From: Erysipelotrichaceae bacterium
GTDB lineage: Bacteria; Bacillota_I; Bacilli_A; Erysipelotrichales; Erysipelotrichaceae
Assembly: GCA_022767445.1 (NCBI GenBank)
Contig: JALENJ010000035.1
Location: forward strand, 1-33,931
Length of the DNA: 33,931 nt
Reading direction: 5' to 3'
A program made the position numbers and the translations under genes. Of the stretch, positions 14,897 to 23,803 are shown piece after piece. Under the pieces are notes generated by a model. The model had not been told where the DNA came from. It did no database searches and saw only the letters and a program-made list of their open reading frames with translations. Every line of letters begins with the position of its first letter. Within the stretch, counting starts at the first letter, position 1.

Positions 14897-16477
14897 ATGG
14901 AAGAGAAAAATACGCATGATTCCCCGTATATCATTGAAATGCGCAATATTACGAAAATATTTCCTGGTATTATTGCGAATGACAATATTACATTACAGTT
15001 GAAAAAAGGTGAAATTCATGCCCTCTTAGGTGAAAATGGTGCAGGCAAAAGTACATTGATGAGTGTGCTGTTTGGCTTGTATCAACCAGAAGAGGGACAG
15101 ATTTATAAGAATGGTCAGCCAGTGACGATCAATAATCCAAATGATGCCAATGACTTGGGTATTGGTATGGTTCACCAGCACTTTAAGTTGGTTCAAGTCT
15201 TCTCAGTTTTAGAGAATATCATTCTTGGTGTTGAGAATACGAAATTTGGTTTCTTAAGTAAGAAAGCAGCCCGTAAGAAGGTAGTTGAACTATCACAATC
15301 ATATGGCTTAAATGTTGATCCAGATGCGTTGATTGAAAATATTACTGTAGGTATGCAACAACGTACTGAGATTCTAAAGATGTTATATCGCAATAATGAT
15401 ATTCTCATCTTTGATGAGCCTACGGCTGTATTAACCCCACAAGAGATTGGGGAACTGATGCAGATAATGAAGAACTTGGCGAAGGAAGGAAAGTCCATTC
15501 TATTTATCACACATAAGCTAAATGAGATTATGCAGGTAGCTGATCGTTGTTCCGTTCTTCGTAAAGGTAAGTATATTGGTACTGTGGATGTCAAAGATAC
15601 AACCAAGGAAGAGCTATCCAATATGATGGTTGGCCGTGATGTGAAGTTTATTGTGGATAAGAAACCAAGTCAACCAGGTGAGGAAGTCCTAGGTGTCGAT
15701 AAGCTTTGTGTCTTTGACAAGATTCATAAGAAGGATAGCGTACATGATGTTTCCTTTACGGTACGTAAAGGGGAGATTGTCTGTATCGCAGGTATTGATG
15801 GCAATGGTCAAACGGAGCTAGTCAATGCGATTACTGGTCTTGATAAGATCAAGAGTGGTAGCGTATCACTAAAGATTGATGGTGAGATGAAGGATGTCAG
15901 TCATTCTACAATTCGCTATAAGAATACACATGGTATTTCTCATATTCCAGAAGATCGTCATAAACATGGTTTGATTTTGGATTATTCTTTGGAACAGAAC
16001 CTTGTATTGCAAAGATATATGGAACCTGAGTTCCAAAGCCATGGCATGATCCGCTTTAAGGAAGTTCGTCAATATGCTGAACGTTTGATTGATGAATATG
16101 ATGTTCGTAGTGGACAGGGTCCAGTTACGATCTCACGAAGTATGTCTGGTGGTAACCAACAGAAGGCGATCATCGCTCGTGAGCTTGATCGTAAACATGA
16201 CTTACTCATCGCAGTACAACCTACACGAGGCTTGGATGTCGGTGCGATTGAGTATATTCATAAGCAGATTATTCACAGTCGTGATAATGGTTCTGGTGTA
16301 TTACTTGTCTCTTTGGAGTTGGATGAAGTAATGAACTTGTCGGATCGTATCCTTGTGATGTATGAGGGACAGATTGTCGGTGAGCTCGATCCAAAGAAGA
16401 CAACAATTCAAGAACTTGGACTATATATGGCTGGTGTGAAACGAAATGTAGAGGAGGACAAACATGACGAAGAGTAA
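14897..16477 (+). CDS. Nucleoside ABC importer ATPase (two nucleotide-binding domains)
   Basis: 526 residues with two ABC domains. Domain 1 has Walker A GENGAGKST (about 53-61), a VGMQQRTEI signature and Walker B FDEPTAVLTP. Domain 2 has a degenerate Walker A GIDGNGQTEL, signature MSGGNQQKAI and AVQPTRGLDVGA. This asymmetric pair is typical of BMP/RbsA-type importers. ATG 14897 has GAAGGAGAAAG ahead. The end overlaps the next gene by 14 bases. Confidence 0.93.
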   Translation: MEEKNTHDSPYIIEMRNITKIFPGIIANDNITLQLKKGEIHALLGENGAGKSTLMSVLFGLYQPEEGQIYKNGQPVTINNPNDANDLGIGMVHQHFKLVQVFSVLENIILGVENTKFGFLSKKAARKKVVELSQSYGLNVDPDALIENITVGMQQRTEILKMLYRNNDILIFDEPTAVLTPQEIGELMQIMKNLAKEGKSILFITHKLNEIMQVADRCSVLRKGKYIGTVDVKDTTKEELSNMMVGRDVKFIVDKKPSQPGEEVLGVDKLCVFDKIHKKDSVHDVSFTVRKGEIVCIAGIDGNGQTELVNAITGLDKIKSGSVSLKIDGEMKDVSHSTIRYKNTHGISHIPEDRHKHGLILDYSLEQNLVLQRYMEPEFQSHGMIRFKEVRQYAERLIDEYDVRSGQGPVTISRSMSGGNQQKAIIARELDRKHDLLIAVQPTRGLDVGAIEYIHKQIIHSRDNGSGVLLVSLELDEVMNLSDRILVMYEGQIVGELDPKKTTIQELGLYMAGVKRNVEEDKHDEE

Positions 16478-17654
16478 AAAGAGAAAATCCTCAGAAGGAT
16501 TAAAGTCACTGAGTGCTTCTTTACTATGTATCTTAGGTGGTATTCTCGTTGGATTTATCGTTCTAGCAGTACTATCAATCTTCAATCCTAAGATTGGATT
16601 TGCGGAAGCGATTCGTGGCATCATGATTGTTTTGGGTGGACCTTTCTCTGGTGGTGGTAATTCCTTATTCCAACTTGGAAATATGTTGTTTAATGCAACA
16701 CCACTAATCCTTACAGGTTTATCAGCGTGTATTGCGTTTAAGACAGGTTTGTTTAATATCGGTGCGCCTGGTCAATATTTGATGGGTGCGATGGTTACGC
16801 TAATCGTTGCGTTATCTCTACCATCTTCTTCGATGCCTGTGGCACTCATATGGGTGTTAGCATTTGTCAGTGGAACTTTAGCAGGTGCTTTATGGGGTGC
16901 AATTCCTGGCTTCTTTAAAGCATACTTGAATGTAAATGAAGTTATTGTTTGTATCATGACCAACTGGATTGCGGCAAATGTTGTAAGCTGGGTATTCAAT
17001 GGTTCTAGATTTATCAATGTAGCGGAAACAAAGGTTAACTTCATCATGAAGACAACCGCAAACAATATCGCTACACCAACATTTGGTTTAGATCAATTAT
17101 TCTCAGGTGGTTCGGTATCCTCTTATGCGGATATCAGTATCTTCATAGCAGCACTTGTAGCAATTGGTTTATATATCATGATGAATAAGACAACATTTGG
17201 TTATGAACTAAAGGCTTGTGGATTCAATCGTGATGGAGCTAAGTATACAGGCATGAACGAAAAGAGAAATCTACTTCTTGCGATGGCAATCGCTGGTGGA
17301 TTGGCTGCGATGGGTGCTTCCCTATGGTGCTTAAATGGGCATCAGGACTTTAAGTGGGATACATATCAAACTCTTCCTACAGATGGCTTTAACGGTATTC
17401 CTGCAGCACTTCTTGCGGGTAATAACCCGATTGCGATTATCTTTACTTCGATCTTCTTGAAGTATATCAATGTAGGTGGTTCTAATTTGGCTGCTAATAC
17501 TGCATTCAATGAGTACGTATCACAATTGATGGTTGCGATGATCGTATACTTCTCAGGTTTTGCAAGATATATCAGTTCAATTGTTGGCAAAAAGAAGAAA
17601 TCTCTACAGGAGATTGAAAGTGAAATTAAGATGACGAAGGAGGAAAAGAAATGA
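16464..17654 (+). CDS. Nucleoside ABC importer permease 1
   Basis: 396 residues with about ten membrane segments. The core INIGAPGQYLMGA-type segment and LKACGFNRDGAKYTGMN loop (the ATPase-contact loop) are family hallmarks of the NupP/YufP group. The ATG has GAGGAGGAC ahead and overlaps the ATPase gene. The end overlaps the next gene by 4 bases (ATGA). The C-terminus is Lys-rich. Confidence 0.92.
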   Translation: MTKSKKRKSSEGLKSLSASLLCILGGILVGFIVLAVLSIFNPKIGFAEAIRGIMIVLGGPFSGGGNSLFQLGNMLFNATPLILTGLSACIAFKTGLFNIGAPGQYLMGAMVTLIVALSLPSSSMPVALIWVLAFVSGTLAGALWGAIPGFFKAYLNVNEVIVCIMTNWIAANVVSWVFNGSRFINVAETKVNFIMKTTANNIATPTFGLDQLFSGGSVSSYADISIFIAALVAIGLYIMMNKTTFGYELKACGFNRDGAKYTGMNEKRNLLLAMAIAGGLAAMGASLWCLNGHQDFKWDTYQTLPTDGFNGIPAALLAGNNPIAIIFTSIFLKYINVGGSNLAANTAFNEYVSQLMVAMIVYFSGFARYISSIVGKKKKSLQEIESEIKMTKEEKK

Positions 17655-18634
17655 TCTTTATTCTTCAGAAAACGTTGATTTTCACAATACCATTATTGAT
17701 TGTCGCACTTGCAGGCATGTTTGCGGAACGCAGTGGTATTATCAACATTGCATTAGATGGTATTATGATTTTCGGGGCCTTTATCGGCGCTGTTGTTACT
17801 TTGGTTCTTCGACAGAATATTCCTTTCTTTGTCGATCATAATCAATTGATGTTTGTTGTGGCGATGATTGCGGCTACCCTTGCGGGTGCACTGTTCTCAT
17901 TACTGTTGTCAATTTCAGCTGTGAAGTTTAAAGCAGATCAAACAATTGCAGGTACTGCATTAAACCTATTGGCTCCGGCAATCGCATTATTCTTTATTAA
18001 AGTATTTACCAGCAAAGACCAATTGGAAATGGGTACTGCCGTCGATTCACTTGGACAAAGACAGGACTTTGGCTTTGTAATCCAGAATAAAGAGGCGACA
18101 GGTATTTTTGCGGTATTATTTGATAAAGCATATATCTCTACATATATTGCGATTGTATTGTTTATTATATTATCTATCTTCTTGTATAAGACAAAAACTG
18201 GGTTGCGTTTGCGTGCATGTGGTGAACATCCACAAGCTGCCGATTCAGTCGGTATCAATGTCTATAAGATGAGATATTTAGGAACAACAATCTCTGGTGC
18301 CCTTGGTGGCTTTGGTGGATATCTATACATCGCAACAGTTGCCAATGGTACAGCTTCGGGTGCTGTTGCTGGTATGGGTTTCTTAGCAATGGCAATCATG
18401 ATCTTTGGTAACTGGTCTCCACTTGGGGTAGCGTTTGGTTCCTTGATGTTTGGATTCTTGAAGTGCTTAAGTGTGGTTTATAATCAGATTCCATTTACGA
18501 AGCAGTTAAACCTACCAATGTATTTCTACAACATCATCCCTTATCTTGTGGTATTGATTGTACTTGGTATCTCAAGTAGTAAATCAAGAGCACCTAAGGC
18601 AGAGGGTATCCCTTACGATAAGGGAAGTCGCTAA
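17651..18634 (+). CDS. Nucleoside ABC importer permease 2
   Basis: 327 residues, about nine membrane segments. SGIINIALDGIMIFGAF and LRACGEHPQAADSVGINVYKMR (given here in parts: coupling loop near residue 190) match the NupQ/YufQ type. Coupled to permease 1 by the ATGA overlap and followed by a terminator. With the receptor and ATPase it completes a guanosine/purine-type nucleoside importer; substrate class is family inference. Confidence 0.92.
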   Translation: MIFILQKTLIFTIPLLIVALAGMFAERSGIINIALDGIMIFGAFIGAVVTLVLRQNIPFFVDHNQLMFVVAMIAATLAGALFSLLLSISAVKFKADQTIAGTALNLLAPAIALFFIKVFTSKDQLEMGTAVDSLGQRQDFGFVIQNKEATGIFAVLFDKAYISTYIAIVLFIILSIFLYKTKTGLRLRACGEHPQAADSVGINVYKMRYLGTTISGALGGFGGYLYIATVANGTASGAVAGMGFLAMAIMIFGNWSPLGVAFGSLMFGFLKCLSVVYNQIPFTKQLNLPMYFYNIIPYLVVLIVLGISSSKSRAPKAEGIPYDKGSR

Positions 18635-18657
18635 GAGATTTAACAATATGATGTGAT

Positions 18658-18696
18658 AACGGCTCGTGGTTGATTCGATCAATTGAGCCGTTTTTT
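18658..18696 (+). terminator. Terminator of the nucleoside transporter operon
   Basis: AACGGCTC (18658-18665) pairs with GAGCCGTT (18685-18692), with an inner TTGAT/ATCAA stem and a run of T residues (18691-18696). Confidence 0.9.
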
Positions 18697-18739
18697 AGAT
18701 GATTTGATACAAGATGATTGAGGCATGTAATCGGGTGAA

Positions 18740-18769
18740 TTAGGAAAAAAGGGCATTTTGTGATAAAAT
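18740..18769 (+). promoter_or_regulatory. Promoter of the CarD/amylase unit
   Basis: A -10 TAAAAT (18764-18769) and a weak -35 TTAGGA (18740-18745) are spaced 18 bases. The leader is short, ending in AGGTGG before the ATG at 18797. Confidence 0.45.
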
Positions 18770-18796
18770 ATAGCTAGCGAAAGTAGGTGGATCCTT

Positions 18797-19297
18797 ATGT
18801 ATAAAATAAATGATATCGTCGTTTATCGCAGAGATGTATGTCGTATTACAGGTAAGAAACGCAGTGATTTTACAGGTGAGCAATGTTATGTTTTGGAGCC
18901 TTATTTTCCTACTTCTGGTTCTGTATCGATTCAGGTTCCTGTTTCCAATAAAGCAGGTCACTTACGTGATTTAATTACGAAAGATGAGATTAATCAGTTG
19001 ATTATTGATACACCAGATATTGAAACGCTGGAAAGTAAACCAGCGAATATGAAGAGTCAATATACTTCTCTTTTAAAGGGAAATGATATTAGTGAACTCA
19101 TTCGTATTATTAAGACATCTTATGGTCGTAATCAGGAAAGATTAGAACAACATAAGAAGTTAGCTTCCATCGATGATGAATATCTTCAGATTGCGGAAAA
19201 GTATTTATATGAAGAGCTTTCTGTTGTGCTTGGTTTATCGATTGAAGAAGCGAAAGCGTATTTTGAACAAGAGGTAGCGAAACTAGCTCTTGGGTGA
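18797..19297 (+). CDS. CarD-family transcriptional regulator
   Basis: 166 residues. The N-terminal half (KINDIVVYRRDVCRITG... YVLEPYF...) is the CarD/TRCF RNA-polymerase-interacting fold; the C-terminal half (about 85-166) is helical, as in CarD proteins that stabilise open promoter complexes. The gene ends 7 bases before the amylase start. Whether it controls amylase or many genes cannot be told from sequence. Confidence 0.85.
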   Translation: MYKINDIVVYRRDVCRITGKKRSDFTGEQCYVLEPYFPTSGSVSIQVPVSNKAGHLRDLITKDEINQLIIDTPDIETLESKPANMKSQYTSLLKGNDISELIRIIKTSYGRNQERLEQHKKLASIDDEYLQIAEKYLYEELSVVLGLSIEEAKAYFEQEVAKLALG

Positions 19298-19304
19298 GGA
19301 CTGT

Positions 19305-20774
19305 ATGGATCAGAATAGAACATTATTACAATGTTTTGAGTGGTATCTTCCTGCAGATAGTCAGTTATGGAATAACTTGAAGGTGCTAGCACCTTCTTTT
19401 TCTTCGCTGGGAATTACAGATGTATGGTTACCACCAGCGTATAAGGGAGCTGCAGGTAAAGATGATGTAGGATATGGTGTATATGATTTATATGACCTTG
19501 GGGAATTCGATCAAAAGGGTAGTATTCCTACCAAGTATGGAACCAAGGATGAGTATCTTTCTTTGATTCAAGAATTTCATCAACAAAAGATCAGAGTTTT
19601 AGCGGATATCGTCTTGAACCAAAGAATGGGTGGCGATCAACTAGAATACGTAAACGCACAACAAAGTAATCCCGGAAACCGGGAGGAAATTATCAGCGAT
19701 GACTATCAGATAGAAGCTTGGACGAAGTTTAACTTTGTCGGTAGAAAGGGTAAGTATTCAACATTTACATGGAATGCAAAGCACTTTGATGGAACAGATT
19801 GGGATGAGAAGAGGAAACAGAGTGCTGTATACCTGTTGGATGGTAAAAGTTGGGATAACAATGTAGACCATGAGAATGGCAACTATGATTATCTGATGGG
19901 TTGTGATGTGGACTTTACAAATCAAGAAGTCTTAAAGGAATTACATACATGGGGAAAGTGGTATTTAGACTTTACACAGGTAGATGGATTCCGCTTAGAT
20001 GCACTAAAACATATTGACTCTCAATTCTTTAAAGATTGGTTAAATGACATGCGTGCATACCGCAAAGATAACTTCTTTGTGGTAGGTGAGTATTGGAATG
20101 GAGACCTATCTACACTACAGGGATATTTAAGCCAAGTCGATGAGGATATGACCTTGTTTGATGTGCCTTTGCATTATCATCTGATGGATGCCTCAGATAC
20201 GAATGGGAATTATGATATGCGGAATCTATTCAAGGATACACTTGTAGAAAGTGATGCTTGGCATGCGGTGACCTTTGTGGACAATCATGATACAGAGCCT
20301 GGGCAATCCTTGGAGTCATTTGTATTACAATGGTTTAAACCACAGGCATACAGTATCATTCTGTTAAGGCAGGATGGTGTGCCATGTGTATTCTATGGTG
20401 ATTTGTATGGTATTCCTGCCAAGGGTATCGGTGTGGTTAGAGAGTTACCTTTGTTGATGAAGATACGTGCTTCATACGCTTATGGCGATCAACATGATTA
20501 CTTTGATGATGAGGATGTGGTTGGTTGGAGTCGTAGTGGAGATGCTTCGATTGAAGATAGCGGATTAGCTGTTGTGTTAAGCAATCGTAAAGGTGGTTGT
20601 AAGCATATGTACATGGGTAGTCAGTTTGCTGGAAAAGAGTTTGTGGATGCGTTGGGCAACTGCAAAGAGTCAGTGGTAATTGGTGACGATGGATGTGGGG
20701 ATTTCTTGTGTATGGATGGCAGTGTAAGTGTTTGGCTAAGTAAACAAGCAAGCGAAAAAGTAAGCCTTGACTAA
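19305..20774 (+). CDS. Cytoplasmic alpha-amylase (GH13)
   Basis: 489 residues, no signal peptide, so it should act on glucans inside the cell, like E. coli AmyA. The GH13 catalytic residues are Asp232 (GFRLDALKH), Glu262 (VVGEYW) and Asp329 (FVDNHD). Region I reads DIVLNQ (101-106): the usual His of DVVxNH is Gln. ATG 19305 follows GTGAGGA; the upstream in-frame TTG at 19290 lies inside the CarD gene. Transcribed with CarD. It resembles the GH13_5 bacterial amylases in layout. Confidence 0.92.
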   Translation: MDQNRTLLQCFEWYLPADSQLWNNLKVLAPSFSSLGITDVWLPPAYKGAAGKDDVGYGVYDLYDLGEFDQKGSIPTKYGTKDEYLSLIQEFHQQKIRVLADIVLNQRMGGDQLEYVNAQQSNPGNREEIISDDYQIEAWTKFNFVGRKGKYSTFTWNAKHFDGTDWDEKRKQSAVYLLDGKSWDNNVDHENGNYDYLMGCDVDFTNQEVLKELHTWGKWYLDFTQVDGFRLDALKHIDSQFFKDWLNDMRAYRKDNFFVVGEYWNGDLSTLQGYLSQVDEDMTLFDVPLHYHLMDASDTNGNYDMRNLFKDTLVESDAWHAVTFVDNHDTEPGQSLESFVLQWFKPQAYSIILLRQDGVPCVFYGDLYGIPAKGIGVVRELPLLMKIRASYAYGDQHDYFDDEDVVGWSRSGDASIEDSGLAVVLSNRKGGCKHMYMGSQFAGKEFVDALGNCKESVVIGDDGCGDFLCMDGSVSVWLSKQASEKVSLD

Positions 20775-20802
20775 CAGAACTTCTATCGTAGAAAATAATA
20801 CT

Positions 20803-20930
20803 GTAATTTGAGGGAGTAGCTGGCATAGCCCATGCAGCAAGTCAACATACTGGTAATAATACCTGGCTTGTTTTAATTAGCGAGACTCATGATTACCGTT
20901 TTTGGTAATGCATGGTCTCTTTTCTTTTTG
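20803..20930 (+). promoter_or_regulatory. yybP-ykoY manganese riboswitch
   Basis: The aptamer hallmarks are AGGGAGTAGC (20811-20820), CAACATACTGG (20843-20853) and GCGAGACTCATGATTACC at the 3' side. Strand 20803-20812 can pair with 20886-20896 (P1). The same 3' strand is the left arm of a terminator (20882-20897 with 20904-20919, then a T-rich run). Mn2+ binding would favour P1 and prevent termination, turning on mntP. This is a well-established Mn2+ switch class; the competing pairings are visible here. Confidence 0.93.
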
Positions 20931-20968
20931 GAGCGATGTAGAGCCATATTCAAAAGAGGAGTGTGAAT

Positions 20969-21550
20969 ATGATCAGAATGATTCTACAAGCAATGTTATT
21001 AGGTGCTGGTCTTGCGATGGATGCCTTTTCTGTTTCGATGGCAAATGGCATGAATGAAAAAAACATGGCAACCTCGAAAGTGATTAAAATTGCCATGGTG
21101 TTTGCTGGATTCCAGTTTTTAATGCCAATGCTTGGTTGGCTAGGTGTCCATACAGTATTATCCATCTTTACGTTTTTAATGGATTTCATACCTTGGATTG
21201 CCTTGATCCTACTTGTATATATCGGTGTTGGTATGATCAAGGATGGCTTTGATCAAAGTGAAGAAGATGAAGCACAAGAAGAAGCCAATACAGGAAAGTT
21301 AATAATACAAGGTATTGCGACATCCATTGACGCGCTATCAGTAGGTTTTACTATTGCGAATTATAGTTTTGTGTCTGCGTTTTCAACAGCTATCATTATC
21401 GCAATTATGACCTTTGGAATATGCTTTGTCGGCGTGCTTCTTGGCAAGAAGTTTGGTATGATGTTTGCCAATCAAGCAACGATCATTGGTGGTGCGATAT
21501 TGATCTTGATCGGACTTGAAATCTTTGCGAGTGGAGTTGGATTATTTTAA
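20969..21550 (+). CDS. mntP: MntP manganese exporter
   Basis: 193 residues, six membrane helices. AMDAFSVSMANG (TM1, with the conserved Asp) and ATSIDALSVGFT (TM4) are the two repeated metal-site motifs of MntP. It pumps Mn2+ out of the cell. ATG 20969 follows GAGGAGTGTGAAT; the GTG at 20963 lies in that ribosome site. Controlled by the riboswitch directly upstream. Its stop overlaps the 3' end of the convergent sirtuin gene by 9 bases. Confidence 0.95.
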   Translation: MIRMILQAMLLGAGLAMDAFSVSMANGMNEKNMATSKVIKIAMVFAGFQFLMPMLGWLGVHTVLSIFTFLMDFIPWIALILLVYIGVGMIKDGFDQSEEDEAQEEANTGKLIIQGIATSIDALSVGFTIANYSFVSAFSTAIIIAIMTFGICFVGVLLGKKFGMMFANQATIIGGAILILIGLEIFASGVGLF

Positions 21551-22261
21551 GTTTGGAAAAATATTGATAAAGTCATCATGGATAACTAAGCTAGCTTGTT
21601 GTTCGTAAGCTGTTGGTTGTTTATTGATGAGTACTAAATTGTTTCCTATAAAGTATTGTAGTAATCCTGCAGCTGGATATACAACAAGAGATGTACCTAA
21701 TACAATACAAGTATCTGCTTGTTGTAAAGCATGGATGGATTTTGTAAGTATTGTTTCATCTAAGCTTTCCTCATACAGGACGACATCCGGTTTGATAATA
21801 CCGTTACAATTTGGACAATGAGGGATGCCATCCTGATGGATGATTTCATCTATTCCATAGTGATGATGACACTGCATGCATGTATTATGGAGTACACTGC
21901 CGTGTAGTTCTAATACATGTTGAGAGCCTGCACTTTGATGGAGTCCATCGATATTCTGTGTTATGACGGTTACTTGTTTTTGATGATCGAGGGATGCGAT
22001 ATATTGATGTACATAGGTTGGTTTAACATTTGGGTAAATCATCTTTTCTTTATAGAACTGATAGAAGGTATCTGTATGTTCTAAAAAGAAATGATGACTG
22101 AGAATTTTCTCAGGTTGATAGGGATACTTTTGGTGATATAGACCATCTTCACTGCGGAAATCAGGGATACCACTTGCGGTAGATACACCAGCACCAGTGA
22201 AGAAAACAATCCGATGCGATTGATTGATGATATCTTGTAAAAGACTAATCTTCTGGTTCAT
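21542..22261 (-). CDS. cobB: Sir2-family NAD-dependent protein deacylase
   Basis: 239 residues. Motifs: GAGVSTASGIPDFRS (NAD loop), TQNIDGLH, ELHGS (catalytic His), and a zinc site CMQC...CPNC. It removes acyl groups from lysines using NAD. AAAGGAGGTTT precedes the ATG, which lies 17 bases inside the end of the WYL regulator gene, so the two form a translationally coupled pair. Convergent with mntP, overlapping its stop. Confidence 0.95.
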   Translation of the reverse strand: MNQKISLLQDIINQSHRIVFFTGAGVSTASGIPDFRSEDGLYHQKYPYQPEKILSHHFFLEHTDTFYQFYKEKMIYPNVKPTYVHQYIASLDHQKQVTVITQNIDGLHQSAGSQHVLELHGSVLHNTCMQCHHHYGIDEIIHQDGIPHCPNCNGIIKPDVVLYEESLDETILTKSIHALQQADTCIVLGTSLVVYPAAGLLQYFIGNNLVLINKQPTAYEQQASLVIHDDFINIFPNLK

Positions 22262-23216
22262 AAACCTCCTTTTGATACGTATGCAAAATAACTTTGGATA
22301 TCTGTATGAGCTGATCTTTTAAATGTGTTGGTTCAATGACTTTAACACGATCATAGAACAACATAATCCAGTTTATAAATGTTGGTGTGACTGCTGTTTT
22401 GATGGATATCATAAAAGAATTTTCATCCACATGACGAATGATCATATTGCTGGAGAATTCATCAATGACGGTGTTTGCCATCTGACTATCACACTGTAGT
22501 GTAACGGTTTCAGATTTACCTGCATACATCTTCATGGATGTTTGTAAGTGTTGTTCCAAGTCAAACGCAACAGTCTGTGTTGCCTCATCAATTTCATTGA
22601 TGTTCTCCATCTTATCTAATCGATAGTTGGAGAAAGAATGATATTTATCACTATACAACACGCAATAGTATTTACCTTCATAGGATGTAATCGCATAGGG
22701 CATGAGTATGTATTGTTTCTTATTTTTGCGATATTTCTTTTGTTTGGAAATTGTGTAATCGAAATAATAGAACGAAATTGGATGGAAGTGCTGAATTGCT
22801 TGGAGTATCTTTTGGATATTTGGGCGAATATTGTGATTGAGTATATTTGTTTGTTTCAATGCAACAAAGCTTTGTAAAGGATTGGATATTGCCAATAATT
22901 TTGTATAGAGTGTTTGAATATCATCTTTTGAAAGTGCAGTTAACTGTTTTAGATAATCCAGTAAGATAAACTGTTCTACCTCATCTAAGTAAGGTGGCAG
23001 GTAATATCCACTTGTATATTTATGTGTTTTGTATTGTACATGAAAGTTATATTTCTGTAGTGTTTCGATTGCTCGGTATATGGATAGTCTGGTCGATGGC
23101 AGCTCTTGTGCTTCTAGTAGGGTACTTAGTTCTGCCATCGATATGAGGTGTTCCTCATCTGGGTAATCATGTAGTATTTTTAATATTTCTAGTGGGAGTG
23201 CATTTTTATTTTTCAT
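22245..23216 (-). CDS. WYL-domain transcriptional regulator
   Basis: 323 residues from the ATG at 23216. An N-terminal winged helix (about 10-65) is followed by a WYL domain (about 120-200, with YVLMPYAITSYEGKYYCV-like sequence) and a C-terminal WCX-type region. WYL proteins sense small ligands or nucleic acids and often control stress or defence genes. No ribosome site lies directly before this ATG: the AAAGGA is beyond an 18-bp perfect hairpin (23217-23256). An in-frame ATG at 23246 lies inside that hairpin and is the alternative start. It is divergent from the membrane-protein gene at 23294 and coupled to the sirtuin. Confidence 0.85.
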   Translation of the reverse strand: MKNKNALPLEILKILHDYPDEEHLISMAELSTLLEAQELPSTRLSIYRAIETLQKYNFHVQYKTHKYTSGYYLPPYLDEVEQFILLDYLKQLTALSKDDIQTLYTKLLAISNPLQSFVALKQTNILNHNIRPNIQKILQAIQHFHPISFYYFDYTISKQKKYRKNKKQYILMPYAITSYEGKYYCVLYSDKYHSFSNYRLDKMENINEIDEATQTVAFDLEQHLQTSMKMYAGKSETVTLQCDSQMANTVIDEFSSNMIIRHVDENSFMISIKTAVTPTFINWIMLFYDRVKVIEPTHLKDQLIQISKVILHTYQKEVYEPED

Positions 23217-23256
23217 AATATGATAGATGTATACATAAGTATACATCTATCATATT
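23217..23256 (-). repeat. Perfect 18-bp inverted repeat at the WYL gene start
   Basis: AATATGATAGATGTATAC (23217-23234) and its exact complement (23239-23256) are separated by ATAA. The start codon at 23216 touches one base of the hairpin and the AAAGGA ribosome site (23266-23261) stands 4 bases beyond the other. It is a likely operator for autoregulation in the divergent region, a translation-control hairpin, or both. Confidence 0.7.
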
Positions 23257-23293
23257 ATCATCCTTTACAATATGCAATGTAGAGGTGATGACT

Positions 23294-23794
23294 ATGAATA
23301 ACAAACAACTATATTTAATCAATCGTGCAGTATTATTTTTATCAATTGCGTATGCAGTAAACAACTATGTATTACCCGCAATTGTATGTAGTATTGTGTC
23401 TATCTTTTTGACATTAGAATTCAATGAATATCAAAATATGAAGAAGGGGTTTGTACAGGTAGCTATTATGTTTATATTCGCTAGCTTGATGATTGTACAC
23501 TTAGAGATGGTATTGATATTCCCATGTATTCTATTATCTGTATTGGCTAGTATTTTGTTTGCGGTATTCTGGGTGGAGAATCAGACAGTGGTGGTTTCAT
23601 CCATGATCAAGGCAGTACTTATATTGATGTTTGGTTTTTTACTGATTGCGCTTATCATTCCAAGTTCTACACAGGAGTTAGCAATGAATATCGTGTGGAT
23701 TGCGATCGTCTTTATGCCTATGGTTATCAGTTATAGCTATGTTAAGGCAAGAAGTGTTATGACTGTTTTTGATAAGAATACTGTTTTGCGATAG
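23294..23794 (+). CDS. Small multi-helix membrane protein, unknown
   Basis: 166 residues with about five hydrophobic helices and few charged residues except loops and ends. I do not recognise the family. ATG 23294 follows AGAGGTGAT; ATG 23288 and GTG 23285 are too close to that site. It is divergent from the WYL regulator across the palindrome and precedes the CDF exporter by 9 bases, so it could be a co-expressed metal-linked membrane partner; this is inference from position. Confidence 0.6.
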   Translation: MNNKQLYLINRAVLFLSIAYAVNNYVLPAIVCSIVSIFLTLEFNEYQNMKKGFVQVAIMFIFASLMIVHLEMVLIFPCILLSVLASILFAVFWVENQTVVVSSMIKAVLILMFGFLLIALIIPSSTQELAMNIVWIAIVFMPMVISYSYVKARSVMTVFDKNTVLR

Positions 23795-23803
23795 AATGGA
23801 GAC

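Noticed and set aside
15193-15621. 142-residue minus-strand open frame
   Set aside because: Shadow of the ATPase gene on the other strand.
20437-20826. 129-residue minus-strand open frame
   Set aside because: Antisense to the amylase end and running into the riboswitch; His/Pro-rich composition typical of shadow frames.
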